From: Xaviernesmea rhizosphaerae
GTDB taxonomy: Bacteria > Pseudomonadota > Alphaproteobacteria > Rhizobiales > Rhizobiaceae
DNA length: 64,000 nucleotides
Assembly (NCBI RefSeq): GCF_001938945.1
Contig: NZ_MKIO01000021.1
Span: 434,001-498,000 of the forward strand
Direction of reading: 5' to 3'
Every line of letters begins with the position of its first letter. The stretch's first letter is position 1. The notes under the pieces were generated by a model. The model saw only the letters and a list, made by a program, of their open reading frames with translations. It made no database searches and was not told the origin of the DNA. The position numbers and the translations under genes were made by a program. Shown here one piece after another: positions 48,928 through 58,321 of this stretch.

Positions 48928-49741
48928 TCCGGGGCTGGCCAGCTACACCTCCGTGCCGACCGTGCTCGATGGCGTGGTCTCCGCGCCCTTGCCTTGGGAT
49001 ACGCTGTCGCAGCCCGTCAATGACGATCTGATCGGCGCTGCCCTGTCGCTCTGGCCGCAGGGCGCGGCCTTCGGTAGCCCGGACGGGCAGGCCGTGCCGC
49101 TCGAAAGCCGGATCGCCCGGCTGACCCGCGCGCTCCTCTCGCCCTTCGAGACGCTCTATCAAAGAGCCTATCGCCTGGCTTTGGAAAGCACGGTGTTTGG
49201 CGCCGACGAACTCCTGACCGAATGGGAGGCGGATTACGGGCTGCCCGATTCCTGCGTTTCGGGTGAAACGGGGGTCGCCGAGCGTCTCCGGGCGCTGGAG
49301 GCCAAGGTCAACAGCGTTGCAGCAATCGCCATTGGCGATTTCATCCGCATCGCCGCAGCCTACGGCTTCAAGATCTTCGTGCGGGAGCCGGCCATCTGGC
49401 AATGCGGCTTTTCCGAATGCGGCGGCGATCACGAGCTGGGAAGCCCTCGCGAGGAGATCTACTGGATCGTCCAGGTGGTGAACTCGGCAGTGGATTATTT
49501 CCGGTGCGGCGACAGCGAGTGCGGTTACGACCCGCTGTTTTCCTTTGCCGATGGCGAGCGCCTGCTGTGCATCATGCGCCGCATCGCTCCGGCCTGGACC
49601 ATTCCCGTGCTCTCGCTCGATGCGCTGGAGCCGCCGGCGGAGCTGCCGCCGGGCCTGAACTGGATCGTCCTCGATGGCACCGATCCGCCCGAATACCTCA
49701 CGCTCGACGACGACTACGTCTTCGACGCGCCCCCGCTCTGA
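48917..49741 (+). CDS. Tail protein gp48 type (DUF2313, YmfQ)
   Basis: A 274-residue protein. LLTEWEADYGLPDSCVSGETGVAERLRALEAKV, IWQCGFSECGGDHELGSP and FRCGDSECGYDPLFSF are typical of DUF2313 (Mu gp48), including the CGxSxCG/CGDSECG cysteine motifs. It links baseplate to fibres. Overlaps the baseplate J gene by 11 bp. Confidence 0.9.
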   Translation: MSRDPGLASYTSVPTVLDGVVSAPLPWDTLSQPVNDDLIGAALSLWPQGAAFGSPDGQAVPLESRIARLTRALLSPFETLYQRAYRLALESTVFGADELLTEWEADYGLPDSCVSGETGVAERLRALEAKVNSVAAIAIGDFIRIAAAYGFKIFVREPAIWQCGFSECGGDHELGSPREEIYWIVQVVNSAVDYFRCGDSECGYDPLFSFADGERLLCIMRRIAPAWTIPVLSLDALEPPAELPPGLNWIVLDGTDPPEYLTLDDDYVFDAPPL

Positions 49742-49786
49742 GATCTCTGCCGCTTCGGCTTGATCCTCTGAAAGGCTTCCATCATC

Positions 49787-50953
49787 ATGCGCTATATCCC
49801 ACCGTACGGGTCCGCCGACCCGAACGCGCCCTATGTCGACCGCAATGCGCAGACGGCGCAGCGCGGTTCGGCCGTGCCCGCCGAGTTTTTCAACGCGACG
49901 CAAGCCGAGCTGCTCGGCCTGATCCAGGCCGGCGGACTCACGCCGACCCAGAACGGCCAGCAACTTGCCACCGCGATCCAGCGGGGGCAGATGAATTTTG
50001 CCGGCGCCTCGGCCCAGGGTGGCAATCAGAACGCCTGGATTGCCACCCTGGCCCCGGTGCCGGTGGATTTCCCGGCTGGCTTTACGGTCACGCTGTTCCT
50101 GTTCGTATCCAACAACGGCCCCGTGACCCTCAATCTCAATGGCAAGGGCGCCAAGTCAGTGCGCCGCTCGGATGGCTCCGAGCTGCAGGCGGGCGATGCG
50201 CTGGCGGGTGAGATCCTGACGCTGGTCTATGACGGAACGGTTTGGCGCGCCGGCCGTCCGCTTGGCAACCAGTATCTGCCGCTTGCCGGCGGCACGCTGA
50301 CGGGCCCGCTGACGCTGCCCGGTGCGCCCTCGCAGGATCTGCATGCGGCCACGCGCGCCTATGTCGATCACCCCGGTTTCGTCGGCGTCGCCAGCGCGGT
50401 CACTCTGACCCAGGCGCACTTACGCAAATATATCGAGGTGACGGGTGGCGGCTCCTACACGATCACCCTTCCGGCGCCGGAGGCGGCGACGACGACGGGC
50501 GGCATGTACTGGTTTTACAATGCCGGCGCATCCGAAAAGACGCTGGCGACGCCAAGCGGGAATTTCGTGGGTCCGCGCGGGTCCAATGGCCCGACCCTGA
50601 CATTGCCCCGCAATGCCTTCGTCTGGGTCATTGCCGGCTACGACAACTGGGTGGTGGTCTATCAAAGCTATTCCTTCACGCTTCTCGGCGCCGCCAGAAC
50701 CCTGCCGCCAAGCGCCCTGGGGGGCTATGTCCAGCTTGGCGGCGCCACGACCTATACCGTAACGTTGCCCAACCCCTCGGACTTCTCGGGCGCGGAGCTG
50801 GAAATCTACAATTCCGGCTCGATCGCCTACACGCTCGCCACGCCCTCCGGTCAGTTCGTCGGCCCGAAGGGCAGTGGCGCCGCGACGGTCAGCATTCCCG
50901 CCGGCGAATATTTCATGCTGCGCGCCGGCACGGTGCACTGGATCGCGCACTGA
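49787..50953 (+). CDS. Tail fibre protein with duplicated C-terminal beta domain
   Basis: A 388-residue protein. The N-terminus (DRNAQTAQRGSAVPAEFFNATQAELLGLIQAGGLTP) is a common fibre attachment domain. A LPLAGGTLTGPLTLPGAPS hinge follows. The C-terminal part has two related units of about 85 residues, each with a Y(I/V)..GG..T(I/V)TLP strand and a TLATPSG.FVGP.GS segment. Confidence 0.82.
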   Translation: MRYIPPYGSADPNAPYVDRNAQTAQRGSAVPAEFFNATQAELLGLIQAGGLTPTQNGQQLATAIQRGQMNFAGASAQGGNQNAWIATLAPVPVDFPAGFTVTLFLFVSNNGPVTLNLNGKGAKSVRRSDGSELQAGDALAGEILTLVYDGTVWRAGRPLGNQYLPLAGGTLTGPLTLPGAPSQDLHAATRAYVDHPGFVGVASAVTLTQAHLRKYIEVTGGGSYTITLPAPEAATTTGGMYWFYNAGASEKTLATPSGNFVGPRGSNGPTLTLPRNAFVWVIAGYDNWVVVYQSYSFTLLGAARTLPPSALGGYVQLGGATTYTVTLPNPSDFSGAELEIYNSGSIAYTLATPSGQFVGPKGSGAATVSIPAGEYFMLRAGTVHWIAH

Positions 50954-51009
50954 CCCGGCGGCTCTTCCGCCCGACATCCTTAACAATCTGAACAAAGAGG
51001 ATCTGCCGT

Positions 51010-53409
51010 ATGGCAATCTCCTTGCTGGATGCGCTGGACCTGCGCGCCGCGCCCGCGCGCGAAAAGCTTGACCTCGACTCTGCAGCCCTGTTCCCAGAGG
51101 AGCATTTCGCGCGTCGGTCCGACCTGAATATTCCGGGGATCGACGGGCTGCAGAACCGCCTGCAGGACATCGATCAGGCCATCGAGACCGAGAGAGACGA
51201 GCGGGCCGCCGACGATGCCGAGCTGCGCCAGGATCTGGACGGATTTCGCGGCGATCTGCAGTTCGAGGCGGACGAGCGCGAACGACAGGATGCAATGATC
51301 CGCACGTCTGTGGTTAGCGAGCGTGAAGCGCGCGAGGCGGGCGATAATGCCCTTGATGGGCGCGCCGATGCGCTGGAGCTGGAGGTGACGACGGCACGCA
51401 ACGGCTTCCCGTCGCTGGACGGGCGGCTCGATGCCGGCGATCAGGCGCTTGCGGATGAGGTGGCTGCGCGCGAGGCGGCCGACCACGCTCTTGATGGGCG
51501 CACCGATGCGCTGGAGCTGGAGGTGACGACGGCGCGCAACGGTTTTCCGACGCTGGATGGGCGGCTCGATGCCGGCGATCAGGCGCTTGCGGATGAAGTA
51601 ACCGCGCGTCTGGCAGCCGATGCAATCCACGACGACAAGATCAGCGGCTATGGCAGCCGGGACATTCTCGATCTCGCCAAAAAATACGTCCGCGCTGGCT
51701 ATGACAATGTCGTTTTCGGCATCAACTGGCGCATCCTCTCGGCCTATCGCGAACGCGACGATACATCGATCATCGGCACGCGCGCGCTCGAAATGGCCGC
51801 CTACCGTGTCGACAACGATCCCCGCTTTCTCCGGTCCGGTCTCGCCGCGGCGGTCCTCGACCGTCTCGGCCGGATCGTTACAGGCCTTCGGCTGCGCGAT
51901 GATACCTTTCTGATCGGCGCCACGGGCCTGGAGACAGGCGGCGGCTGGCGCATGGCGAAGGAACGCCGGCTGGGGCGTTCCGGTCTGATCGCTCCGGTGA
52001 TCGATAGCGCGCGACGCCTGATCTCCGCCTATCGCCTGCGGGACGGCGCGCATGTGTTTTTCGGCCGCCGCCTCGACGTGGCGGGTATCCGCCTGGATCG
52101 GGGCGACAAATATGCGCGCTCGGGCATTGTCGGTGCCCTTTTTGACCGAGCCGGGCACCTGATCCGAGGCCAGCATCCGCGCCTCGATCGCGAGATGATC
52201 GGCGCGGCCGGTATTCAGACGCGGTTTCAGGCGTGGAACGGGATCGATCCCCGTGCGCTGGCGCGCTCCGGCTTCCTGCGCGCCGATGTCGATCCCGCGC
52301 GAAACATCCTGACCGCCGTCAAGGCTGACGGGACGCGCTATGCCGAAGGTGAGGTGCAGCCGGATCCGCCGGATCATGGGTTTGAGCTTACGCTCGAAGG
52401 CGGCGCGGTCATCTCGAATGATCGGAAGACAGGTGCGCGGCTCAAGCTCTCACGCACCGGGCAGGTGGCGAGCGCGCCGCTCATCGCTCCGGATGGAATG
52501 GCGCGCTGGACGGCGGACGGCACCACCTGGTTTTCCCCTGTTGATGTCGCAAAGTCGCATCGGGTGATGCCGATGCGCGAGGTGCTGGGCGTCGGCGACA
52601 GTCTGATGGAGGCCGACTGGGGGGCGGAATTCGCCACGATGAGCGGGATCCCCTTCCGCAACATCGGACGATCCGCAGCCACGAGCCGCAACTGTGCGGC
52701 ACGCGTCGGCGCCGTGCCGCTGCGGCTCTATTCGGTGACCGGCGAGATCCCGGCCTCCGGCACTGTCCAGGTTTCGACGCTGGACAAGCTGGGCTTCGCC
52801 TCGTTCTACGCAGAGGGCTCGGTCTCCGGCATCCCCGCCCTCTGGGGCGGGGTGGCGGGAATGCTCTCCTGGGATCGCCCGTCCGGTGTCATGCGCTGGA
52901 CCCGCACCACGCCGGGCGCAGCCATTCCGCTCACTGGATCGTTGCCCTGCATTTGGCCGCCGATCGAAAACATTACCGGCGCTGCTCTTCCGGATCTTCT
53001 GGAGCGCCGTCTAATCCTCGATTGGGGGCGCAACAATCCGGATGAGCCGGAGCGGATCCTGGCCGACTTCGAGGCGACGATCGCGGCGCAGCCGACGGCG
53101 GTCAAACAATTCCTTGTCTGCCCCTTCATGCCGGAGCGGGACGAGGTCCTCACGAACCATCCTCGCGCGCGCAACCGCGCCTGGCTTCTGGCCGAATGCC
53201 GAAAGCGCTGGCCAGACAATACCGTGGACAAGCTGGCGGCCTTCATCGCGGCCGGCAATCCTGCCGATCCTGACGATGCCGCGGCAATCGCCGCCGGCTA
53301 TCCGCCTCCCTCGCTGATGCAGCCCGACAGGATCCACCCCAACGCGGCCGGACGCACCGTCACGGCGACGTTTTATGTCAACATCTTCCAGGCAAAAGGA
53401 TGGGCGTGA
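51010..53409 (+). CDS. Tail fibre or tailspike with SGNH/GDSL hydrolase domain
   Basis: A 799-residue fibre. The N-terminal 210 residues are acidic coiled coil with a 46-residue unit present twice. A middle region has repeated RSGL/RSGI and (R)LISAYR-type units (about 225-440). The C-terminal SGNH hydrolase domain has VLGVGDSLMEADWG (Ser531), DWGRNNPDEPERI (Asn) and PDRIHPNAAG (Asp773, His776). It may deacetylate or cleave host surface polysaccharide during adsorption. Confidence 0.82.
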   Translation: MAISLLDALDLRAAPAREKLDLDSAALFPEEHFARRSDLNIPGIDGLQNRLQDIDQAIETERDERAADDAELRQDLDGFRGDLQFEADERERQDAMIRTSVVSEREAREAGDNALDGRADALELEVTTARNGFPSLDGRLDAGDQALADEVAAREAADHALDGRTDALELEVTTARNGFPTLDGRLDAGDQALADEVTARLAADAIHDDKISGYGSRDILDLAKKYVRAGYDNVVFGINWRILSAYRERDDTSIIGTRALEMAAYRVDNDPRFLRSGLAAAVLDRLGRIVTGLRLRDDTFLIGATGLETGGGWRMAKERRLGRSGLIAPVIDSARRLISAYRLRDGAHVFFGRRLDVAGIRLDRGDKYARSGIVGALFDRAGHLIRGQHPRLDREMIGAAGIQTRFQAWNGIDPRALARSGFLRADVDPARNILTAVKADGTRYAEGEVQPDPPDHGFELTLEGGAVISNDRKTGARLKLSRTGQVASAPLIAPDGMARWTADGTTWFSPVDVAKSHRVMPMREVLGVGDSLMEADWGAEFATMSGIPFRNIGRSAATSRNCAARVGAVPLRLYSVTGEIPASGTVQVSTLDKLGFASFYAEGSVSGIPALWGGVAGMLSWDRPSGVMRWTRTTPGAAIPLTGSLPCIWPPIENITGAALPDLLERRLILDWGRNNPDEPERILADFEATIAAQPTAVKQFLVCPFMPERDEVLTNHPRARNRAWLLAECRKRWPDNTVDKLAAFIAAGNPADPDDAAAIAAGYPPPSLMQPDRIHPNAAGRTVTATFYVNIFQAKGWA
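51346..51621 (+). repeat. Two 138-bp tandem repeats in the fibre gene
   Basis: Units 51346-51483 and 51484-51621 encode the same 46-residue stretch (LDGR.DALELEVTTARNGFP.LDGRLDAGDQALADEV) with few base differences. Near identity at DNA level points to recent duplication or ongoing recombination. Confidence 0.9.
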
Positions 53410-54260
53410 TGGCCGGTCTCTATACGCAGCTTCGCGACGTGGTGGCCTCCGGGCCGCTTTTGATGCCGGATGAAATCATGGATGAGGGCACGCTCTCCGT
53501 CATCGATTTCATGGACCCTTATACCTGGCCCGATTACGAGATCGTCACGCCTGTCTCGACGACGAAGGAGTACAAGCAGTTCGATGCGCGCGCCTTCGAG
53601 CAGGAGGGGCCGCCGGTTAAGTTCAACCATCCGCTTACGGTCGCCGGTGGTGCAATTGCCTTTGATGGCGACAAGGGCGAAAACCTTGTGCTGCCCCCGG
53701 CGTGGAAGCTGGATACGGGCCTGAAACATTTCGGGATGGCCTTCTGGGTGCAGATGGGGCCGACGATTCGGGAAGGGTTTAACAACCGGATTGCCGGCTT
53801 TAACGCGCCTGGCAATGTGAACCAGTGGTATGTGGCGCCTACGGGCGACAACACCAACAAGGTCGCGCAACTCGAATTCTACTGCCGGCCGGGCGATACG
53901 ACCTACGGGCTGGCCTCTATTTCAGGCTTATCGGTTGCCAACGATATCTTCAATTCGTCCATCCTGCTGATGGGGTATGAATATGAGGAGAACCAGGCGG
54001 GTACGCATTTCGACCAGCGCTTTTATCTCGGCCGTGGTTTGCGCGGGGCGCGCACAGCCGTTCCCAAGGTGCGCGAATTTTTGCCCGCCACGACAGCGGG
54101 CAACGCGCTGATCGGTTGCCCGGCCGATTTTACCGGCGGCACCTTCCAAGGCAATTTCCGCCGCGCCTGGCTGCAGGACTTTGCGAAGTCAAAGCGGACC
54201 ATGGAAGAAATGATCGCCCAGGACTGGGACGTCAACCGCGCCCGGATGGGCGCGGTCTAA
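53409..54260 (+). CDS. Fibre-associated lectin-like protein
   Basis: A 283-residue protein from the ATG at 53409, which overlaps the previous stop and has AGGA eight bases upstream. It is beta-rich with a concanavalin/LamG-like flow (AFDGDKGENLVLPPAWKLDTGLKHFGMAFWVQMG .. ITGG-type FTGGTFQGNFRRAWLQDF). It may be a second receptor-binding component; family uncertain. Confidence 0.6.
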   Translation: MAGLYTQLRDVVASGPLLMPDEIMDEGTLSVIDFMDPYTWPDYEIVTPVSTTKEYKQFDARAFEQEGPPVKFNHPLTVAGGAIAFDGDKGENLVLPPAWKLDTGLKHFGMAFWVQMGPTIREGFNNRIAGFNAPGNVNQWYVAPTGDNTNKVAQLEFYCRPGDTTYGLASISGLSVANDIFNSSILLMGYEYEENQAGTHFDQRFYLGRGLRGARTAVPKVREFLPATTAGNALIGCPADFTGGTFQGNFRRAWLQDFAKSKRTMEEMIAQDWDVNRARMGAV

Positions 54261-54289
54261 GCGCGCCCGCACACTCAAGGAACATCGCT

Positions 54290-55015
54290 ATGACGTTTGA
54301 ACAGTGGCTGCAAAGCCGGCTGACGGCGCACGGCTATGCCGTGGGGCCCATCGACGGTAAGATCGGCACGGCGACGATCGCCGCGCTCAAAGCCTTCGAG
54401 GGCGCGAACGGCCTCAAAGTGGATGGTATCGCCGATCCGGCCGTGGTGGCGGCGCTCAAGGCCAGCGCCAGCGCCGTACCGCCCAAGACCATGACGCAAA
54501 TCCCCGATCGCGACCGTGTGCCGACGATCGATGTGCGCCAGCCCTCGGCCATCCAGTGGCCGCGCCAGGCCGATTGCATGGAGTTTTATGGTCCGGTCGG
54601 GACGCGGCAGACAACGATTGATATCCCGTTCGACATGCGGCTGGCCTGGGCGCGATCAACCGTCGTGCGCAAGATGACACTGCATGAGAAGGTGGCGCCC
54701 TCGGCGCTCATCGCACTCCAGCGGATCGCCGAGGTCTACTCGGCCAAAGAGCGGGCCGATCTCGGCATCGATATCTTCGGCGGCTCCCTCAACGTCCGGC
54801 GCATGCGGGGCGGCAAGGCTTACAGCATGCATAGCTGGGGCATCGCCATCGACTTCGACCCCGAGCGAAACGGGCTGACCACGGCCAAGCCGCAGGCGCG
54901 GCTCTCGCATCCCGACGCCGTCTCCTTCTGGCTGGCCTGGGAGACACAAGGCTGGCTCTCGCTCGGCCGCGCACGCGACTTCGACTGGATGCACGTCCAG
55001 GCCGCGCGCCTCTGA
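54290..55015 (+). CDS. Endolysin: peptidoglycan-binding domain plus M15 peptidase
   Basis: A 241-residue lysin. Residues 5-60 are a peptidoglycan-binding domain (LQSRLTAHGYAVGPIDGKIGTATIAALKAFEGANGLKVDGIAD). The C-terminal M15 (VanY-like) domain has the zinc motif SMHSWGIAIDFDPE (SxHxxGxAxD) and DWMHVQ with the last His ligand. It cleaves peptide cross-links at lysis. No signal peptide is seen, so it needs the holin. Confidence 0.9.
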   Translation: MTFEQWLQSRLTAHGYAVGPIDGKIGTATIAALKAFEGANGLKVDGIADPAVVAALKASASAVPPKTMTQIPDRDRVPTIDVRQPSAIQWPRQADCMEFYGPVGTRQTTIDIPFDMRLAWARSTVVRKMTLHEKVAPSALIALQRIAEVYSAKERADLGIDIFGGSLNVRRMRGGKAYSMHSWGIAIDFDPERNGLTTAKPQARLSHPDAVSFWLAWETQGWLSLGRARDFDWMHVQAARL

Positions 55016-55048
55016 TCTTCATTACTCCCTCGCGAAAGGATCGCATCC

Positions 55049-55405
55049 ATGAACGACAATGCGCGCACCCTGCAGGCAGCGATCACGACAGCCGTGACGC
55101 GGGCAGTGCAGGATCCCGATGTCAACGCTGCGCCCGAGGCCGCTGGCCCGATCATAGCGGCCGTCACGCAAACCGTGCTTCCCGATGTGCTGCACGCCAC
55201 CAATAACGAGCCCTGGTATCGCTCGCGCGTGGTGCTGGGGTCGTTGATGACGATCCTTGCCGCCATCCTGGCGCTGTTCGGCGTCGGCTTTGACCTGGAG
55301 ATGCAGAGCAAGCTGATCGACCTCATCCTTGCCGCCGCGCCGATCCTCGGGGCGGGTTATGCGCTCTATGGTCGGCTCAAGGCGCGCCGGCCCATCGGGC
55401 GGTAG
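55049..55405 (+). CDS. Holin-like protein with two membrane helices
   Basis: A 118-residue protein with a soluble N-terminal half and two helices (VVLGSLMTILAAILALFGVG and LIDLILAAAPILGAGYALYG), ending in a basic tail. Position right after the endolysin supports a holin. Its stop overlaps the next start (TAGTG). Confidence 0.78.
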   Translation: MNDNARTLQAAITTAVTRAVQDPDVNAAPEAAGPIIAAVTQTVLPDVLHATNNEPWYRSRVVLGSLMTILAAILALFGVGFDLEMQSKLIDLILAAAPILGAGYALYGRLKARRPIGR

Positions 55406-55779
55406 TGCCGATGGCCCCTGATACGGATCCGAGCATCCATCGCCAGCTTGGCGAAATGGCCGCCTCTTTGCGCTCGATCAGTGAGACGCAAACGGAGGTC
55501 AAGGAAACGCTGCGTCGTGCCGACGACAAGGCGTCCGCCAGCCGGGCGGAAATGTACCGCAAGATCGATGACACCAACAGCCGCTTGGCAGCCGTCGAGG
55601 CCAACATCGCCGATGTACGTGGCGATGTATCCGAGATGCGACCCGTGACGGATGATGTCCGCCGCTGGAAGCTTATGGGCCTCGGCGCTTTGGGCATGAT
55701 CGGCATTGGCGGCATGGCGATCGGCGTCACCTTCGGCGAGGCTTTGCGTCGTATCGGCGCCCTGCTTATCGGCCGCTAA
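55405..55779 (+). CDS. DUF1515-like lysis-region protein
   Basis: A 124-residue protein with a coiled-coil middle (HRQLGEMAASLRSISETQTEVKETLRRADDKASASRAEMYRKIDDTNSRLAAVEANIADVRGDV) and a C-terminal membrane helix (LMGLGALGMIGIGGMAIGVTFG). DUF1515 proteins occur in rhizobial phages beside holins. It could be a spanin-like partner. GTG at 55405 or ATG at 55411. Confidence 0.65.
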   Translation: MPMAPDTDPSIHRQLGEMAASLRSISETQTEVKETLRRADDKASASRAEMYRKIDDTNSRLAAVEANIADVRGDVSEMRPVTDDVRRWKLMGLGALGMIGIGGMAIGVTFGEALRRIGALLIGR

Positions 55780-55835
55780 GACAGCCTTCGCGCCGCCTGT
55801 CCTTTCCTCAACCTCTCGAAAATTGGAGAATGACC

Positions 55836-56162
55836 ATGGCTTTTTCCGGGCTCCATGTCCTGTGCGCCCTTGCCGGCCAGGACGGTGACTACAGCAATAC
55901 CCGCCAGCCTCTGCTGGTCTCGCCGCAGTGGTCGCAGACCATGGCGGCGGCGGGGACTACCACCAATGCCGCAGCGTCCGCCGGGTCCATCTTCCGCGTG
56001 CGCGTCTCGGCGCCGACTTACATCGCGACGGGGTCTGCGCCGGATGCAAGCCAGACGACTGGCTCCACCACGAGCTCGGCGCGCGAGCTGATTCTGCCGG
56101 ACGATGGTCCCGTCGATCGCTATGTGGCAGTCGGCGACAAGCTGGCATGGGTGCTGGCATGA
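55836..56162 (+). CDS. Hypothetical structural-type protein, 108 residues
   Basis: MAFSGLHVLCALAGQDGDYSNTRQPLL.. is Ala/Thr/Ser-rich and beta-like (SIFRVRVSAPTYIATGSAPD). It ends [25 protein letters not shown], a pattern seen in phage decoration or fibre-associated proteins. It overlaps the next gene by 4 bp. Confidence 0.6.
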   Translation: MAFSGLHVLCALAGQDGDYSNTRQPLLVSPQWSQTMAAAGTTTNAAASAGSIFRVRVSAPTYIATGSAPDASQTTGSTTSSARELILPDDGPVDRYVAVGDKLAWVLA

Positions 56163-56326
56163 ATGCTCTCAACAAGTTCGGCGGCTTGCGCAAGTCAGTC
56201 AAGGTGCTGGGCGACAAACCCGGCACCAGCGTGCCGAGGGCGCCATTCGGATCCATTTTTCTTTCTGACAATGACAGCGCGATCCTGACGGATATCGATG
56301 GCGCGCGGATCACGGAGGCCGTGTGA
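56159..56326 (+). CDS. Small hypothetical protein, 55 residues
   Basis: [19 protein letters not shown].. ending [12 protein letters not shown]. Its ATG overlaps the previous stop, and its stop overlaps the next ATG (TGATG), so it is coupled on both sides. Confidence 0.65.
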   Translation: MNALNKFGGLRKSVKVLGDKPGTSVPRAPFGSIFLSDNDSAILTDIDGARITEAV

Positions 56327-57894
56327 TGGCAGCAAGAACCCTTTCCGCATCCACCCTTTGGAAGCGGTCCCTCAACGCCTATCTGGCGGATATCAACGGC
56401 GATTCCCGTGCTGCCCAGGGCGGTGTTGCCGTTATTCCGCCTGCGCGGCATATCGGGCTATCGAATATCCACTGGCTCAACTGGGCCAATGCTCTGACCG
56501 GCAACCGCCTGCGGATCAACCGCCTTTTCGCGGTCTCCGGCTTCCGGAGTGACCAGTATATCAGCTACTACAGGGATAGCCGTCTGGCATCCAATGCCGG
56601 GATCTCGATCTGGAATTTTCCGGTCGTGAACGATGTTTCCCATGCCGGTGCGCAGACCGCAACGGGATCTATTGCCGGCACAACGATGACCCTTGTGGTC
56701 AATACCGTTGCGGGCACATTCAACCCCGGCGGCATCTTGAGCGGCTCGGGTGTCACGCCTGGGACAAAAATCGTCAGTCAGCTCACTGGGACGCCCGGCA
56801 AAGAAGGCACTTATCAGGTCGATACGGCCCAGACAGTCGCCTCGACCACGATCACCTCGACGGGTTACACGGATACGATCACCGGCGTCTATGTCGACGT
56901 GAGCAATGTTGTCCAGGTTGCCTACGCAAACCTCGTCGCGGAATGGCAGCTCGATCTTGACAGCGGGAAGAAGGTTGTCCTGGTCGCGGAAACCGGATCG
57001 ACCGCGCTCAACGCCGCCCAGGTCAATGCAGTGCTGGATTTCAATCTCCGGCAAAAGGCCTGGGCAGAAGCAAAGAGCGTGCACCTGTTCGACTTCGGGC
57101 CAGTCGTCTGGGCGGCGACACAGAGCGGGACGTTGCTCCGTTTCAAGAGCGGCGTGCTGCAGCCGTCTGATCCCACGCATTTCTCCTCGCTCGGCGCCTT
57201 CCTTCAGGCCAATGCCGGGCCGGTGGACTGGATCAAGGCCAACTTCGTGTATCGCGACAAGGGTGTGGCGACAGCAGCGGACAGCCGCCCCAACAATCCG
57301 CGCCAGATCATCACCAACCCGTTTTTCCTGACGCTTTCCGGTGGGATCACGGGCGCTAACGTTACCGTGTCCAGCGGTACGGTTCCGGCCAACACGAAGA
57401 TCTCGGCACCAGCGCCAAGTGGACCTTGCTCGGTCGCGATCACCAGCGCTGCTTATGACGCGGCTGACGCCAATAGCGGCAACAAAGTCCGTTTCGCCTT
57501 GACGGCTGGTGCTTCGGCCGTCGTGGCACGCATCGAATTTGACAGTCCGCCGACCACATACTGGCAGATCCAGGACCTGCTTGAGGCCGGCGTCGGCGTC
57601 GATGTCGAGGCGAATTCAGGCGGCGCGCATGTCTACGGCGCGCTCGAAATCAGCACAGCTGGCGGCGGCACGAAAAACGCATGGGCGCTCTTTGGGTTGC
57701 CTTCTCAAGGCCCAGGGCCGACATCTGCCTATCATATCGATCTCAAGACTGAGATCGAGGGCACTTTGCCTGGGTCGACGGCGACGGCCTATGCCGCCCT
57801 CGTCGTATATGTCGCCATTCCTGCGAATGGAACGGCCGCGGTATCGCTGTCGCGCCCTTGGGGGTATCGTCGATACGACATGCCGGCCTTTTAA
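56326..57894 (+). CDS. Terminal fibre or receptor-binding protein, SGNH-hydrolase-like
   Basis: A 522-residue protein. The first 310 residues follow the SGNH hydrolase plan: [18 protein letters not shown] (GLS, Ser46, in place of GDS), [42 protein letters not shown], and [12 protein letters not shown] (Asp282, His285). An inserted segment (about 112-180; [34 protein letters not shown]) is a phage-fibre repeat type. The C-terminal 110 residues are homologous to the chromosomal sequence at 62977-63325. Lying after the lysis genes is unusual for a fibre. Confidence 0.7.
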   Translation: MAARTLSASTLWKRSLNAYLADINGDSRAAQGGVAVIPPARHIGLSNIHWLNWANALTGNRLRINRLFAVSGFRSDQYISYYRDSRLASNAGISIWNFPVVNDVSHAGAQTATGSIAGTTMTLVVNTVAGTFNPGGILSGSGVTPGTKIVSQLTGTPGKEGTYQVDTAQTVASTTITSTGYTDTITGVYVDVSNVVQVAYANLVAEWQLDLDSGKKVVLVAETGSTALNAAQVNAVLDFNLRQKAWAEAKSVHLFDFGPVVWAATQSGTLLRFKSGVLQPSDPTHFSSLGAFLQANAGPVDWIKANFVYRDKGVATAADSRPNNPRQIITNPFFLTLSGGITGANVTVSSGTVPANTKISAPAPSGPCSVAITSAAYDAADANSGNKVRFALTAGASAVVARIEFDSPPTTYWQIQDLLEAGVGVDVEANSGGAHVYGALEISTAGGGTKNAWALFGLPSQGPGPTSAYHIDLKTEIEGTLPGSTATAYAALVVYVAIPANGTAAVSLSRPWGYRRYDMPAF

Positions 57895-57916
57895 AGCTGT
57901 ACGTGACAATGCCACT

Positions 57917-57939
57917 CGGCCGCCTTCGGGCGGCCGTTT
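57917..57939 (+). terminator. Late operon terminator
   Basis: A perfect 8-bp stem CGGCCGCC / GGCGGCCG with a TTCG loop, followed by TTTGCGTTTG. It lies 23 bp after the last late gene. Confidence 0.75.
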
Positions 57940-58052
57940 GCGTTTGTGGCAAACCGTCGCATAGGCCCGATCCGTACAGAAAGTGCGATGTAGACCTATC
58001 CCTTAGTTGAATTAACACGAGTTCATATGCCCGTTCATAAAAGGAGATTCTA

Positions 58053-58226
58053 ATGAACGAGCATACATTGCAATACGTCGCAAGCACGCTAGTGGAATTG
58101 GCACGCCCAGTACCGAGAGATCAGCAGCCGTTGCTGGTCTACCTGATCGGAATGGCGGCGATTGAGGCAGGCGCGGGTGGTCAGCCTGTGACGAATAGAA
58201 AAGTCACCGGTGGGCGAAGGATGTAA
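58053..58226 (+). CDS. Small hypothetical protein, 57 residues
   Basis: The ATG at 58053 has a strong ribosome-binding site (AAAAGGAG, 7 bases upstream). The product is MNEHTLQYVASTLVELARPV .. PLLVYLIGMAAIEAGAGG.., mostly helical and amphipathic, with a basic end (RKVTGGRRM). It stands alone between two terminators. Confidence 0.65.
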   Translation: MNEHTLQYVASTLVELARPVPRDQQPLLVYLIGMAAIEAGAGGQPVTNRKVTGGRRM

Positions 58227-58241
58227 CCGCTATGACTGAGG

Positions 58242-58270
58242 ACAATCGGCCGCGATAAACGGCCGATTGT
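58242..58270. terminator. Terminator hairpin between the small gene and the thermonuclease gene
   Basis: ACAATCGGCCG (58242-58252) pairs perfectly with CGGCCGATTGT (58260-58270) around a 7-base loop. It lies between convergent transcripts. Confidence 0.7.
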
Positions 58271-58321
58271 CACTCACTGATTCTGTAAAGCTTACCTCTG
58301 GGATCACCGGCGCGGCTGGCG

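Noticed and set aside
51346..51621. Direct repeats that might suggest a CRISPR array
   Set aside because: Only two 138-bp units, fully coding and in frame with no spacers; no CRISPR array was seen anywhere in the window.
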